From: Curtobacterium sp. MCBD17_013
Lineage (GTDB): Bacteria > Actinomycetota > Actinomycetes > Actinomycetales > Microbacteriaceae
Direction of reading: 5' to 3'
DNA: 64,000 nt
NCBI RefSeq assembly: GCF_003234565.1
Contig: NZ_QKTU01000009.1
Location: forward strand, 1 to 64,000
The position numbers and the translations under genes are program-made. Under the pieces are notes generated by a model, which was not told the DNA's origin, searched no databases, and was given only the letters and a program-made list of their open reading frames with translations. This document shows, one piece after another, positions 17,188-25,777 of the stretch (position 1 is the stretch's first letter; each line of letters starts with the position of its first letter).

Positions 17188-18225
17188 ATGACCACCATCA
17201 GCGCACCGGGGACGGACCGCAGGAGCACGAGGCCCGCTCCGGGCGGGCTCCGCGGCGTCGTCGCCCGCAACCCGCTCCGCACGTTCGCCGTGCTCGCCCT
17301 CGGGACGAGCTGGCTGGCGTGGCTGCCGTACATCCTGTCGCCCCACGGTCTCGGGATCTGGGACCTCCACTTCCCCGAGGTCCTCGGCACCGCGCAGCTG
17401 TCGGGTGTCCTGCCGGGCGCACTCCTCGGACCGGTCACCGCGGCGTTCGTCGTGACGGCCGCGGCGGACGGTCGTGCGGGCCTCCGGGTGTGGGCCGGCC
17501 GGCTGTGGCGGTGGCGGGTCCGGTGGCAGTGGTACGTGACGGTGCTGCTCGGCGTTCCGGTGCTCATCGTGCTGTCGGGGCTGCCGTTCGCCGGCGGGGT
17601 CGTCCACGCACCGTCCGTGCTGGCGTTGGCGGCCTACGTGCCGGCGCTGCTCCTCCAGGTCGTGACGACCGGACTGGCGGAGGAGCCGGGCTGGCGGGAC
17701 TTCGCCCTGCCGCGACTCCAGGGCCGGTTCGGCCCGATGCGGGCCGCGCTCGTGCTCGGGCCGCTCTGGGGGCTGTGGCACCTGCCGCTGTTCCTGACGG
17801 ACTGGGGTGGATGGCCGACCGCGCACTGGACGCAACCGCTCGTGTTCGTGGGGTTCTGCATGGCGTTCACCGTCGTGATGTCGTGGGTGTTCAACCGGTC
17901 GGGTGAGAGCCTGCCGCTCGCGGTGCTCCTCCACGTCAGCGTCAACACCACGGCGTCGGTCCTGTGGAGCGACATGTTCCCGGGCATCGGTGCCGAGACG
18001 ATGCTGCTCGCGCTGCTCATCACCTCGACCATCGGCGCGGTCGTCATCGTGGTCGCGACGCGGGGCCGGCTCGGCTACCGCGGTCCTGCCGCCGGCACGG
18101 CCGGGAGGCCCGGCACCGGCCCGGCGGAGGACGCCGCCTCCGCCGTCGTGGCCGGCACCGCACCCGCTGCTGCCCCGACGCCCTCCGCGTCGCCACTCGT
18201 AGACTCGAGCGATGGTCACCGCTGA
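17188..18225 (+). CDS. CPBP-family intramembrane metalloprotease (Abi/CAAX-like)
   Basis: 345-aa membrane protein of the CPBP family. Catalytic motifs are in order: EEPGWR (EExxxR), the LWHLP His and HVSVN (HxxxN). About eight hydrophobic segments precede an Ala/Pro/Thr-rich tail. ATG 17188 has GGAGG 5 nt upstream. Its end overlaps the histidine kinase gene by 14 nt, so protease, kinase and regulator appear to form one operon. Substrates are unknown; family members include prenyl-protein proteases and bacteriocin self-immunity proteins. Confidence 0.92.
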   Translation: MTTISAPGTDRRSTRPAPGGLRGVVARNPLRTFAVLALGTSWLAWLPYILSPHGLGIWDLHFPEVLGTAQLSGVLPGALLGPVTAAFVVTAAADGRAGLRVWAGRLWRWRVRWQWYVTVLLGVPVLIVLSGLPFAGGVVHAPSVLALAAYVPALLLQVVTTGLAEEPGWRDFALPRLQGRFGPMRAALVLGPLWGLWHLPLFLTDWGGWPTAHWTQPLVFVGFCMAFTVVMSWVFNRSGESLPLAVLLHVSVNTTASVLWSDMFPGIGAETMLLALLITSTIGAVVIVVATRGRLGYRGPAAGTAGRPGTGPAEDAASAVVAGTAPAAAPTPSASPLVDSSDGHR

Positions 18226-19558
18226 GGCCCGCCCGCGGGTGCGGCGGGTGGACGTCCTGGTCGCCGCGGCCGACGCGGTCGCGGTGATCGCGCTCCTGCT
18301 CGGCGCACCCGCGATGGCGGCGGGGGATCCGGACTCGGCCCAGATCCAGTTCGCCTCGCCCGCCGACCCGTCCTGGTGGGTCGTCGCCGCCGTGCTCACG
18401 GCCCAGGCGTGCGTGCTGCTGTGGGCGCGGAACCGACCGCGGACGACGCTCGTGGCCGTCGCGGTGCTCGCAGCCGTCCTCGTGCTGGTGGCCCCGTCCG
18501 TGCTGCACGGTCTGTCGACGCTCGCGGTGATGGTGGCGGTCGTGCTCGCGGTGCTCCGGCAGCCCCTCGCGTGGCTGTGGCCCGCCCTCGTCACAGCGGC
18601 GGTGGGCGTCGGGATCGAGGAGGCCGTCTGGCAGCTCACCGGCTACGGCGCGACACCGGTGCAGGCGATCACGCAGGGGCTGGGCCAGGCGGGAGCCGTG
18701 ATCGGCCTGCCACTGCTCGTGACCCTGGTCGTCCGGTCGCGCCTGGACGTCCGCGTGGCGCGGGCGCGCGAGCGGGACGCGGTCGTCCGCGAGCGGGACG
18801 CGGTCGTCCGGGAGCAGGACGCCGTGCTCCGGGAGCGGGACGCGGTGGTCCGCGAGCAGGACGCGCGCGTCGAGGCGGCCGTGTCCCGGGAGCGAGCCGC
18901 CATGGCGCGGGAGCTCCACGACATCGCCGCGCACCACCTGTCCGGGATCGCGCTCATGGCCGCCGTGATCGACCGGCAGATCGACAGCGACCCCGAGCGT
19001 GCCCACGCCGCCGTCCGCCAGGTCCGGGAGCAGAGCACGGCGGTGCTCGACGACCTCCGGCGGCTCGTCGGGCTGCTCCGCGACGACACCCTGGCCGAGC
19101 GGTCGGTCGAGACCCTGGCGGCGGTCCCGGACCTCGTCGCGCGGGCGCAGCGGCACGGCCGGGTCACGCTGCGGGTGCTGCGGGGCGAGCCCGAGACCAG
19201 CCCGTCGGTCGGCTCGGACGTCGGTCCGCTCGCGCAGCTCGCGGCGTACCGGACCGTCCAGGAGGCCCTGGCGAACGCCGCCCTGCACGCCCCGGGTGCC
19301 GCCACCACCGTCGAGCTCGACGACCGCGAGCACACCCACGTCACCGTCGTCGTGCGGAACGGACCGGCACGCGAGGCCGCACCACGGTCCTCCTCGGGCG
19401 GTCACGGGCTCGTCGGCATGCGCGAACGAGCCGACCTCGTCGGCGCCGACCTGCGGTACGGTCCCACGGAGGACGGCGGGTGGGAGGTCCGCCTCGTCGT
19501 CCCGCGGGCGGCGAGCGGTCCTGACGCCCCGGCCGTCGGAGCGGAGGTGCCGTCGTGA
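18212..19558 (+). CDS. Sensor histidine kinase (NarL/DesK type) with RERDAVV repeats
   Basis: 448-aa kinase. About six membrane segments (residues 15-175) precede a linker of near-perfect heptads, RERDAVV/REQDAVL (residues 187-220). Next come HisKA_3 with phospho-acceptor His236 in MARELHDIAAHH, and HATPase with ALANAALHA and GGHGLVGMRERADL. The tandem heptads are a likely signalling coiled coil. GTGA overlap with the response regulator makes the pair certain as a two-component system. Signal unknown. Confidence 0.93.
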   Translation: MVTAEARPRVRRVDVLVAAADAVAVIALLLGAPAMAAGDPDSAQIQFASPADPSWWVVAAVLTAQACVLLWARNRPRTTLVAVAVLAAVLVLVAPSVLHGLSTLAVMVAVVLAVLRQPLAWLWPALVTAAVGVGIEEAVWQLTGYGATPVQAITQGLGQAGAVIGLPLLVTLVVRSRLDVRVARARERDAVVRERDAVVREQDAVLRERDAVVREQDARVEAAVSRERAAMARELHDIAAHHLSGIALMAAVIDRQIDSDPERAHAAVRQVREQSTAVLDDLRRLVGLLRDDTLAERSVETLAAVPDLVARAQRHGRVTLRVLRGEPETSPSVGSDVGPLAQLAAYRTVQEALANAALHAPGAATTVELDDREHTHVTVVVRNGPAREAAPRSSSGGHGLVGMRERADLVGADLRYGPTEDGGWEVRLVVPRAASGPDAPAVGAEVPS

Positions 19559-20229
19559 TCCGGGTCCTCATCGCGGACGACCAGCCCCTCGTCCGCGCCG
19601 GTCTGTCCGCGTTGCTCGACGCCGAACCCGACATCGCGGTCGTCGCCGTCGCGACGGACGGTGGCGAGGCACTCGCCCTCGCACGGTCGGAGCACCCGGA
19701 CGTCGCGTGCCTCGACATCCGCATGCCCGTCGTGGACGGCATCGAGGTCGCACGGGCCCTGTGCGGTCCCGAGGCGGATCCCCCGATCCCGGTCCTCATG
19801 CTGACGACGTTCGACCTCGACGACTATGTGTTCGGCGCGCTCGAGGCCGGTGCGTCGGGCTTCCTGCTCAAAGACGCGGACCCCGACACCATCGTCGCCG
19901 CCGTCCGGCAGGTGGCCGCCGGCAACGGCACGCTCGACCAGGCGCTCACCCGCCGGGTGCTGCGCGAGTTCGTCGAACGGCGCGCGCTCCAGCCCGTGAC
20001 ACGCGGGCGAGGGACCGAGCTGCTGACCGAGCGGGAGCGCGACGTGCTCATGCTCCTGGCGCAGGGCATGTCGAACGAGGAAATCGCGGCCGCGCTCGTC
20101 GTTGAGGTCTCGACGGTGAAGTCCCACTTGGCCCGGATGCTGCCGAAGCTCGGCGTGCGATCGCGGCTGCAGGCCGTCGTCTGGGCGTACCAGAACCGCG
20201 TCGTGACGGTGCCCGACGCGGAGCGGTGA
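19555..20229 (+). CDS. NarL/FixJ-family response regulator
   Basis: 224-aa DNA-binding regulator. The receiver domain has an acidic pair in IADDQP, phospho-acceptor Asp54 (CLDIRMPVVDG) and Lys in FLLKDA. The LuxR-type HTH at the C terminus reads LTERERDVLMLLAQGMSNEEIAAALVVEVSTVKSHLARMLPKLG. GTG start overlaps the kinase stop. Confidence 0.95.
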   Translation: MIRVLIADDQPLVRAGLSALLDAEPDIAVVAVATDGGEALALARSEHPDVACLDIRMPVVDGIEVARALCGPEADPPIPVLMLTTFDLDDYVFGALEAGASGFLLKDADPDTIVAAVRQVAAGNGTLDQALTRRVLREFVERRALQPVTRGRGTELLTERERDVLMLLAQGMSNEEIAAALVVEVSTVKSHLARMLPKLGVRSRLQAVVWAYQNRVVTVPDAER

Positions 20230-20394
20230 CCGGAGCAGGACGCACCAGTGTGCGGCTGCCGGACCCAGGATCCACGAAGACGCGCGCGGGATCGATCAGG
20301 TCGGACCGACTTCGCGCGGACGGCGGTCGCCGACGCCGGGGAACGCGTACCGTCCGGCCGAGAAGGGCACGTCACCCCTTCGAAAGGACACATC

Positions 20395-20565
20395 ATGAAC
20401 CACGCCCTGTGGGTCACCCTCGCCATCATCGGCATCATCCTGCTGCTGATCGGCGCGTTCGTCGCGACCCTGAAGTTCCTGATCACGGTCGGGATCATCG
20501 TCCTGGTCGTCGCCGCGATCCTGCTCGTCATCCGACTCGTGCGGGGCGGCGCGTCGCGGGTCTAG
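20395..20565 (+). CDS. Small two-helix membrane protein
   Basis: 56-aa hydrophobic protein with two predicted membrane helices (about 6-27 and 30-49) and a basic end. ATG 20395 follows GAAAGGACACATC. Resembles short actinobacterial membrane peptides (DUF6131-like) but I cannot assign a function. Its TAG stop (20563-20565) lies inside the left TCTAGG target duplication of the IS481 element, so the insertion left the frame intact. Confidence 0.7.
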   Translation: MNHALWVTLAIIGIILLLIGAFVATLKFLITVGIIVLVVAAILLVIRLVRGGASRV

Positions 20566-20566
20566 G

Positions 20567-21674
20567 TGTACTGCCCAGGGACGTTGGTTGTGTTGCGACG
20601 ACTCGCTGTAGTCGTTGGGATGTGAGAAGGACCTCCTGCAGTGGAGTGGAGCTGTCTAGTTCACACACTCTCCGCAGGAGGTCCTCGTGTCCCACGCTAA
20701 CGCTGCCCTGACACCACGCCAACGCCTCCGGATAGGTCGTCTGATCGTCGATGACGGCTGGCCAGTCCGGCACGCAGCCCTGTTCTTCCACGTGTCCTGG
20801 CCGACCGCGAAGCGCTGGGCCGACCGGTATGCGGCCATGGGCGCCGAGGGCATGCATGACCGCTCGTCCCGTCCGCACCGGTCCCCGAACCGCACCCGCC
20901 TTGAGCTGGTGAAGAAGGTCGTCGCACTTCGCTGGCGAAAGCGCCTCGGTCCCGTTGGGATCGGCGGGCAACTCGGCATGCCGGCCTCGACAGTGCACGC
21001 CGTGCTGACCCGCTGTCGGGTGAACCGGCTGCACCACATCGACATCCGCACCGGCGAACTCGTGCGCCGTTACGAGCACGAACGTCCGGGCGCGATGATC
21101 CACGTCGACGTGAAGAAACTCGGCAACATCCCCGATGGCGGCGGCTGGCGCTACGTCGGCCGACAGCAAGGTGGGCGGAACCGGTCAGCAACGCCCGGTA
21201 AGGGCCGCAGCAAGCATCGCGGCCCGCTGATCGGGACCGCGTTCGTGCACACCGTGATCGATGACCACTCCCGCGTCGCTTACGCCGAGATCCACGACGA
21301 CGAGAAAGCAGCGACCGCGATCGGGGTGCTACGGCGGGCCGTGTCGTGGTTCGCCGCACGCGGTGTCCGGGTGGAGCGGGTCCTCTCCGACAACGGCTCT
21401 GCCTACAAGTCCCACGCCTGGCGCGAGGCCTGCACTGAGCTGGAGATCACGCCGAAGAAGACCCGCCCCTATCGGCCGCAGACCAACGGGAAGATCGAAC
21501 GCTTCCACCGCACCCTCGCCGACGAGTGGGCGTTCTCACGGCACTACCCGACCGAGCACGCCCGCCGGAACGCCCTCCCGGCATGGCTGCATCACTACAA
21601 TCACCACCGGCCCCACACCGCCATCGGGAACCGGTCACCGATCACTCGGTTGACCAACCTCCCTGGGCAGTACA
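20567..21674 (+). mobile_element. IS481-family insertion sequence, complete
   Basis: 1,108-bp element bounded by about 22-bp inverted repeats TGTACTGCCCAGGGA[C/G]GTTGGT (20567-20588 and 21653-21674, one mismatch). It is flanked by 6-bp direct repeats TCTAGG (20561-20566 and 21675-21680). These fit the NCTAGN target known for IS481. It contains one transposase gene and no passenger. Intact ends and exact duplication indicate a fairly recent, probably mobile copy. Confidence 0.95.
20628..20685 (+). promoter_or_regulatory. Hairpin sequestering the transposase ribosome-binding site
   Basis: AGGACCTCCTGC (20628-20639) is the exact reverse complement of GCAGGAGGTCCT (20674-20685), which contains the AGGAGG Shine-Dalgarno of the transposase (start 20687). 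In a transcript read through from outside the element, the 12-bp stem would hide the ribosome-binding site. A transcript starting in the loop would be translated. Confidence 0.7.
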
Positions 21675-21679
21675 TCTAG
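20687..21679 (+). CDS. IS481-family DDE transposase
   Basis: 330-aa transposase. The N-terminal HTH region (LTPRQRLRIGRLIVDDGWPVRHAA) is followed by an rve integrase core with catalytic Asp141 (MIHVDVKK), Asp235 (LSDNGSAY) and Glu271 (NGKIERFHRT). A His-rich end reads LHHYNHHRPHTAIG. GTG 20687 with AGGAGG upstream. The last codons run out of the element: the TAG stop (21677-21679) is supplied by the CTAG of the duplicated target site. Confidence 0.95.
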   Translation: MSHANAALTPRQRLRIGRLIVDDGWPVRHAALFFHVSWPTAKRWADRYAAMGAEGMHDRSSRPHRSPNRTRLELVKKVVALRWRKRLGPVGIGGQLGMPASTVHAVLTRCRVNRLHHIDIRTGELVRRYEHERPGAMIHVDVKKLGNIPDGGGWRYVGRQQGGRNRSATPGKGRSKHRGPLIGTAFVHTVIDDHSRVAYAEIHDDEKAATAIGVLRRAVSWFAARGVRVERVLSDNGSAYKSHAWREACTELEITPKKTRPYRPQTNGKIERFHRTLADEWAFSRHYPTEHARRNALPAWLHHYNHHRPHTAIGNRSPITRLTNLPGQYI

Positions 21680-22539
21680 GCAGTCGGCCGGAGACCGGGC
21701 CCCGCCAGCTCCTCCACCGTCCCGCTCACCCGGATGCGACCCGTCGCGGGGACCTCGACGGTGATGCGTGAGGGGTGTCCGGTCTCCGCACCCTGCTCGA
21801 CGGTGAGCACCGCCGGGACCGCCACGTGGCCGCCGTCCCGCAGGTAGGCACCGAGCGCGGCGGCAGCCGACCCCGTGGCCGGGTCCTCGCGGACACCGCC
21901 CCGCGGGAACGGGTGACGGCTCACGAACCGCGTGGCGTCGACCCGGTGCACGACCGCGATCGTGCCGTCCCATCCCTCCCGGTCCTGCAGGCGGAGCACC
22001 GCGTCGCCGTCGTGGTCGAGCCGGGCGAGGACGCCGTCGCGGACGGGCACGAGCGGGTGCGGGTTGCCCCCGGACAGGAACGCCGGTGGCAGCGCCGGGT
22101 CGAGGTCCGTCGACGACAGACGGAGCGCGTCGAGCAGCTCGCCGAGCACCGCGTCGGGGAGCGGTGCGACGGTCGTCGCGACGGCGGTGAGGGTCGCGCC
22201 GTCCGGACGGACCGCGACCGGCACGACGCCGGCGTTCGTGGTCAGGTCGACCACGCCCTCGGCGCCGTTCCGCGCCAGCGCCACGCCCGACGCGATGGTC
22301 GCGTGGCCGCAGAACGCGATCTCCGCCCGCGGCGTGAAGTAGCGGATCCGCGCCGAGTTGGGCGTCACGGCGGTGAGGAACGCGGTCTCACTGTGTCCGA
22401 GCTCGCCGGCGATCGCGAGCATGTCCGCGTCGGTCAACGTCTCGGCGTGCAGCACGACCCCCGCCGGATTGCCGGACCGCGGGTCGTCGCTCGTCGTCGT
22501 GAAGGCGCGGAACTGCAGCGTCCTGGGTGCGGTGCTCAT
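21676..22539 (-). CDS. PhzF-family isomerase/epimerase-like protein
   Basis: 287-aa protein of the PhzF superfamily (diaminopimelate-epimerase fold). Signatures are SGNPAGVV, GHSETAFL with the catalytic Glu51, YFTPRAEIAFCGHAT and DPATGSAAAALGAYL. No phenazine genes are nearby, so the substrate is unknown. The TAG stop is in the right IS481 target duplication. Before insertion this gene and the small membrane gene ended convergently on the same CTAG. Confidence 0.92.
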   Translation of the reverse strand: MSTAPRTLQFRAFTTTSDDPRSGNPAGVVLHAETLTDADMLAIAGELGHSETAFLTAVTPNSARIRYFTPRAEIAFCGHATIASGVALARNGAEGVVDLTTNAGVVPVAVRPDGATLTAVATTVAPLPDAVLGELLDALRLSSTDLDPALPPAFLSGGNPHPLVPVRDGVLARLDHDGDAVLRLQDREGWDGTIAVVHRVDATRFVSRHPFPRGGVREDPATGSAAAALGAYLRDGGHVAVPAVLTVEQGAETGHPSRITVEVPATGRIRVSGTVEELAGPGLRPTA

Positions 22540-22623
22540 GCCGTATGTCTACCGGGCCCGGCGAGCGGGGCGCGACAGGCACCCTGAAGTGCCTACTTCC
22601 GCTCTCTCACGGGCGCTCCTACC

Positions 22624-23322
22624 GTGGAATCGGGCCGACTCGTCGCGCCCGTGCACTCCTCCGTCCGAAAGGCTCCCATCTCCCGCATCTCCGTCATCGG
22701 CGGCACCGGCTACGCAGGATCGGCGATCGTCGCCGAGGCTGTGTCCCGTGGTCACGAGGTCACCTCGCTCAGCCGTTCGCTCCCGACCGACCAGGTCCCG
22801 GGCGTCCGGTACGTGCAGGGCGACGCCTCCGACGAAGCCGTCCTCACCTCGGTCATCGAGGACGCCGACGTCGTCGTCGCCGCGCTCGCCCCGCGCGGCG
22901 ACCTCACCGACACCTTCCGGGAGGTCAACCGCACCATCGCGCGGCTGGCCGCGTCCGCCGGTGCTCGGCTGTTCGTGGTCGGCGGGTTCTCGTCGCTCCG
23001 TCCCGCGCCCGGGGCGCCCCGCTACGTCGAGGACCTCAGCGCCGTCCCGGCCGAGCTGCACCACGAGGTCCAGAGCGGCGCGGCCCTCGTCCTCGAGGAC
23101 CTCCCCGCAGCCCCCGAGGCGCTCGACTGGGTGTTCGTCAGCCCGCCCCTCCAGTTCGGCTCCTTCGCCCCCGGCGAGCGCACCGGCTCGTACCGGGTCG
23201 GCACCGACGTCGCGGTGGTCGCCGAGGGCGGAGCGATCTCCGCGCAGGACTACGCCATCGGTTTCGTCGACCAGATCGAGCGGACGGACCTGCACCGCAC
23301 GCAGGTGAACGTCGCCAACTGA
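22624..23322 (+). CDS. NAD(P)H-binding atypical SDR (NmrA/BVR-B-like)
   Basis: About 232-aa Rossmann-fold protein. The nucleotide motif is VIGGTGYAGSAIVAEAVSRGHEV, then GDASDEAVLTSVIEDADVVVAAL and LFVVGGFSSLRP. This matches the NAD(P)H-binding family PF13460. The start is uncertain: GTG 22624 or GTG 22651, neither with a good ribosome-binding site; GAAAGG lies further in at about 22666. AAGTGCCTACTT-like sequence upstream could bind a regulator. Divergent from the phzF-like gene. Confidence 0.82.
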   Translation: MESGRLVAPVHSSVRKAPISRISVIGGTGYAGSAIVAEAVSRGHEVTSLSRSLPTDQVPGVRYVQGDASDEAVLTSVIEDADVVVAALAPRGDLTDTFREVNRTIARLAASAGARLFVVGGFSSLRPAPGAPRYVEDLSAVPAELHHEVQSGAALVLEDLPAAPEALDWVFVSPPLQFGSFAPGERTGSYRVGTDVAVVAEGGAISAQDYAIGFVDQIERTDLHRTQVNVAN

Positions 23323-23464
23323 CGCCGGCCGCGCCTGGCGTCCGACGGCGCTCGGCGTCCCCCGTCGCTCGGCGGACGCGCGTCGTCGCCGGGCCGTGCA
23401 TCGGACGGGAGGCGCTGCACCCGCGGCCCCACCGTGTTGCACACCTCGCGTCCGGTCGAATCGC

Positions 23465-23516
23465 GTCCGGTCGAACACCGGGATCGCGGTGTTCGACCGG
23501 ACGACCGGTGTTCGAC
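23465..23516. terminator. Bidirectional hairpin, copy 1 of a 52-bp repeat
   Basis: Perfect 15-bp stem GTCCGGTCGAACACC / GGTGTTCGACCGGAC with loop GGGATCGC (23465-23502), followed by a second GGTGTTCGAC. It lies between the convergent SDR and TetR genes and fits a bidirectional terminator. A 45/52-identical copy lies at 25990-26041. The rest of the 240-bp gap holds a tandem TCGCGTCCGGTCGAA duplication and no gene. Confidence 0.6.
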
Positions 23517-23561
23517 GACCACGACGACGTCACCACGAGCACGCCGTGCTGCCGCCGGGGC

Positions 23562-24236
23562 TCAGCGCGCGCCGTACGCCCGCATGAAGGCGTGCACTCC
23601 GTCGGCCATCGTCCTGCGGGTCGCGTCCGTGGACAGCTGATCCGGGAACCGGATGTTCATGGCCAGCAGGGTGGTCAGGGCGTTGAAGTGGTCGGCCGCC
23701 AGGAACGCGTCGTCCACGTCGAGCAGACCGACGTCCGCGAAGTGTGCGATCCGCTCGGCGAGCGCCGCTTCCGGTGCCGAGCTGAGGGGGTGGTGCGCGA
23801 GCTCGGGGAGGATCGCGCGGTTGTCACCGATGAGCTTGATGGTGCTCCCGTAGTCGGCAGAGCCGAGCATGGTCTCGCCGATCTGCACGGCGAACCCGAC
23901 GAGCGCGCGTTCGAGCGCGGCCTGGTCGGCGATGGGAGCGTCATCGGCCAGGTGGTCCGCGATGGCCCGCCGGAGCGTCTCGACGAGCGACTCCCCCGCA
24001 GCCACGACGACACCGAGGAGGAGCCCGCGCTTGTCGCCGTAGTAGTCGTACACGGTCCGCTTCGAGACGCTCGCGCGCGCGGCGACTGCGTCCATGCTCG
24101 TGCGCTCGACACCGTCCAGGACGAAGAGGTCCCGCGCTGCCGCGAGGATCGCGCTCCGTTTGTGCGCCTGCCCGGCACGGATGGTCTTCGATGTCGATTT
24201 CGATGTCGGGTCCTGAGGGGTCGCGGCAGCCACCAC
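23562..24236 (-). CDS. TetR-family repressor of adjacent DHA2 pump
   Basis: 224-aa regulator with HTH RTSMDAVAARASVSKRTVYDYYGDKRGLL (about residues 45-73) and a C-terminal TetR_C domain. Start at tandem GTG codons (24236/24233). Divergently transcribed from an MFS pump over a 55-bp gap containing two palindromes, the standard arrangement for a self-regulating efflux repressor. Confidence 0.92.
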   Translation of the reverse strand: MVAAATPQDPTSKSTSKTIRAGQAHKRSAILAAARDLFVLDGVERTSMDAVAARASVSKRTVYDYYGDKRGLLLGVVVAAGESLVETLRRAIADHLADDAPIADQAALERALVGFAVQIGETMLGSADYGSTIKLIGDNRAILPELAHHPLSSAPEAALAERIAHFADVGLLDVDDAFLAADHFNALTTLLAMNIRFPDQLSTDATRRTMADGVHAFMRAYGAR

Positions 24237-24243
24237 GCCACAC

Positions 24244-24281
24244 TACACCGACGGGTGTACTTCCTACACTGCACGGTGTAG
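24244..24281. promoter_or_regulatory. Two palindromic TetR operators
   Basis: TACACC-GACG-GGTGTA (24244-24259) is a perfect inverted repeat. CTACAC-TGCACG-GTGTAG (24264-24281) is a second one with a wider centre. Both share CTACAC/GTGTAG arms, lie 20 bp apart (nearly two helical turns) and sit in the divergent TetR/MFS promoter. Confidence 0.8.
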
Positions 24282-24291
24282 TTTACGCCAC

Positions 24292-25704
24292 ATGACCACT
24301 TCCCTCACGGCTCCGGCCGTTCCCGGCCCGGTCACGGACCGGCGGCTCACCCTGATCAGCCTCGTGCTGGTCCTGGGCGCCCTGACGACGCTGCTCGACA
24401 CCACCATCATCAACATCGCACTCGACCACCTGCACCACACGTTCCACGTGTCGGTCGCACGCACGCAGTGGGTCGCGACCGCGTACCTCCTGGCCTTCGT
24501 GTCGGTGATCCCGGTGTCCGGCTGGGTGTCCGAACGCCTCGGCGCCCGCACCGCGTGGATCGTCGCCGTCGCGACCTTCATGGTCGGTTCCCTGCTCTGC
24601 GGACTCGCGTGGTCCCTCCCGTCACTCGTCGTGTTCCGGGTGCTGCAGGGCGTCGGGGGCGGCCTGGTGCTCCCGGTGACGATCACGATCCTGACCCGCG
24701 CGGCCGGCCGCGAGCGCATCGGCCGCGCCATCGCCACCATCGGGCTCATCGGGCAGCTCGCGCCGATCCTCGGACCGATCATCGGCGGGTCCATCGTGCA
24801 ATCCGTCAGCTGGCACTGGCTGTTCTTCGTCAACATCCCGATCTGCCTGGCCGCTCTCGTGCTCGGCCCGCTGTTCCTGCCGTCCGCACCCGCGCAGCGC
24901 GGGAGCCGGTTCGACGTGCTCGGGTTCGTGCTCCTCACCCCCGCGGTCGCGCTCATCGCGTACGGCGTCAGCCGGCTCACCGGGGACCACGGGTTCGCCG
25001 CGACCGACGTCTGGCTCCCGCTCGCAACGGGAGGCGCGCTCCTGGTCGGCTTCGTCGCCTCCGCGCTCCGTAACCGGACCCATGCGCTCGTCGACGTCCG
25101 CGTCTTCGCACGTCGGAGCTTCGGCCTGTCGAGCGTCATCACGTTCGTCGGCGGCTTCTCGATGTACGCCCTGATGTTCCTCCTGCCGCTGTTCTACCAA
25201 CAGGTCCGCGGCGCCTCCGTCCTGCACACCGGCCTGCTGCTCATCCCGCAGGGCCTCGGCACGATGCTCTTCATCGTGCTCAGCCGCCGACTCACCGCGA
25301 AACTCGACGGCCGCCTGGTCGTCGGCGGTGGCGTGGTGCTCCTCATGCTCGGGATCGTCCCCTTCGCCCTCGCCGGCGTCGATGGTCACTCCGTCCTGCT
25401 GCTCGTCGCGCAGTTCGTCCAGGGAGTCGGGATGGGCGCCGCGTCCCTCCCGGTGATGACCCTGGCGTTCGCGAGCCTGAGCCACGACGAGACCCCACGC
25501 GGCAGTGCCGCCTTCAGCATCGTGCAGCGCGTCGGGGCGCCCTTCGGCGTCACCGTGGTCGCGGTGGTCCTCGAGCACTTCCTGGCTTCCGCGGGGTCGC
25601 CGGCTGCCGCGGCCGGTGCCTTCGGGGCGACGTTCTGGTGGGTGCTCGGGCTCAGCGCGGTGCCGTTGGTGCTGGCTGCGTTCCTCCCGAGGGCGTCGCG
25701 CTGA
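24292..25704 (+). CDS. DHA2-family (EmrB/QacA) MFS multidrug exporter
   Basis: 470-aa, about 14 membrane segments. Motifs: LDTTIINIALDHL (DHA2 motif D1), GWVSERLGARTAW (motif A), RVLQGVGGGLVLPVT and LIGQLAPILGPIIGG (motif C). ATG 24292 directly follows the divergent operator region. Expected to be derepressed when the neighbouring TetR binds a ligand. Confidence 0.93.
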   Translation: MTTSLTAPAVPGPVTDRRLTLISLVLVLGALTTLLDTTIINIALDHLHHTFHVSVARTQWVATAYLLAFVSVIPVSGWVSERLGARTAWIVAVATFMVGSLLCGLAWSLPSLVVFRVLQGVGGGLVLPVTITILTRAAGRERIGRAIATIGLIGQLAPILGPIIGGSIVQSVSWHWLFFVNIPICLAALVLGPLFLPSAPAQRGSRFDVLGFVLLTPAVALIAYGVSRLTGDHGFAATDVWLPLATGGALLVGFVASALRNRTHALVDVRVFARRSFGLSSVITFVGGFSMYALMFLLPLFYQQVRGASVLHTGLLLIPQGLGTMLFIVLSRRLTAKLDGRLVVGGGVVLLMLGIVPFALAGVDGHSVLLLVAQFVQGVGMGAASLPVMTLAFASLSHDETPRGSAAFSIVQRVGAPFGVTVVAVVLEHFLASAGSPAAAAGAFGATFWWVLGLSAVPLVLAAFLPRASR

Positions 25705-25715
25705 CCGTGGTGCAC

Positions 25716-25777
25716 TCCGCAACCCCCTGTTCAGCGCGCTGGCGGTCGCGAAGCCGCTCGTGCGGATCGCGTGGACC
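25716..25777 (+). pseudogene. Duplicated 3' fragment of FAD monooxygenase gene
   Basis: 62 bp matching 27165-27224 (60 bp) of the downstream FAD monooxygenase with two substitutions and a 2-bp insertion. It would encode the RNxLFSALAVAKPL part of that protein's C terminus. It is out of context, with no start and no remainder of the gene. It joins the next fragment through a shared CC. Confidence 0.85.
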
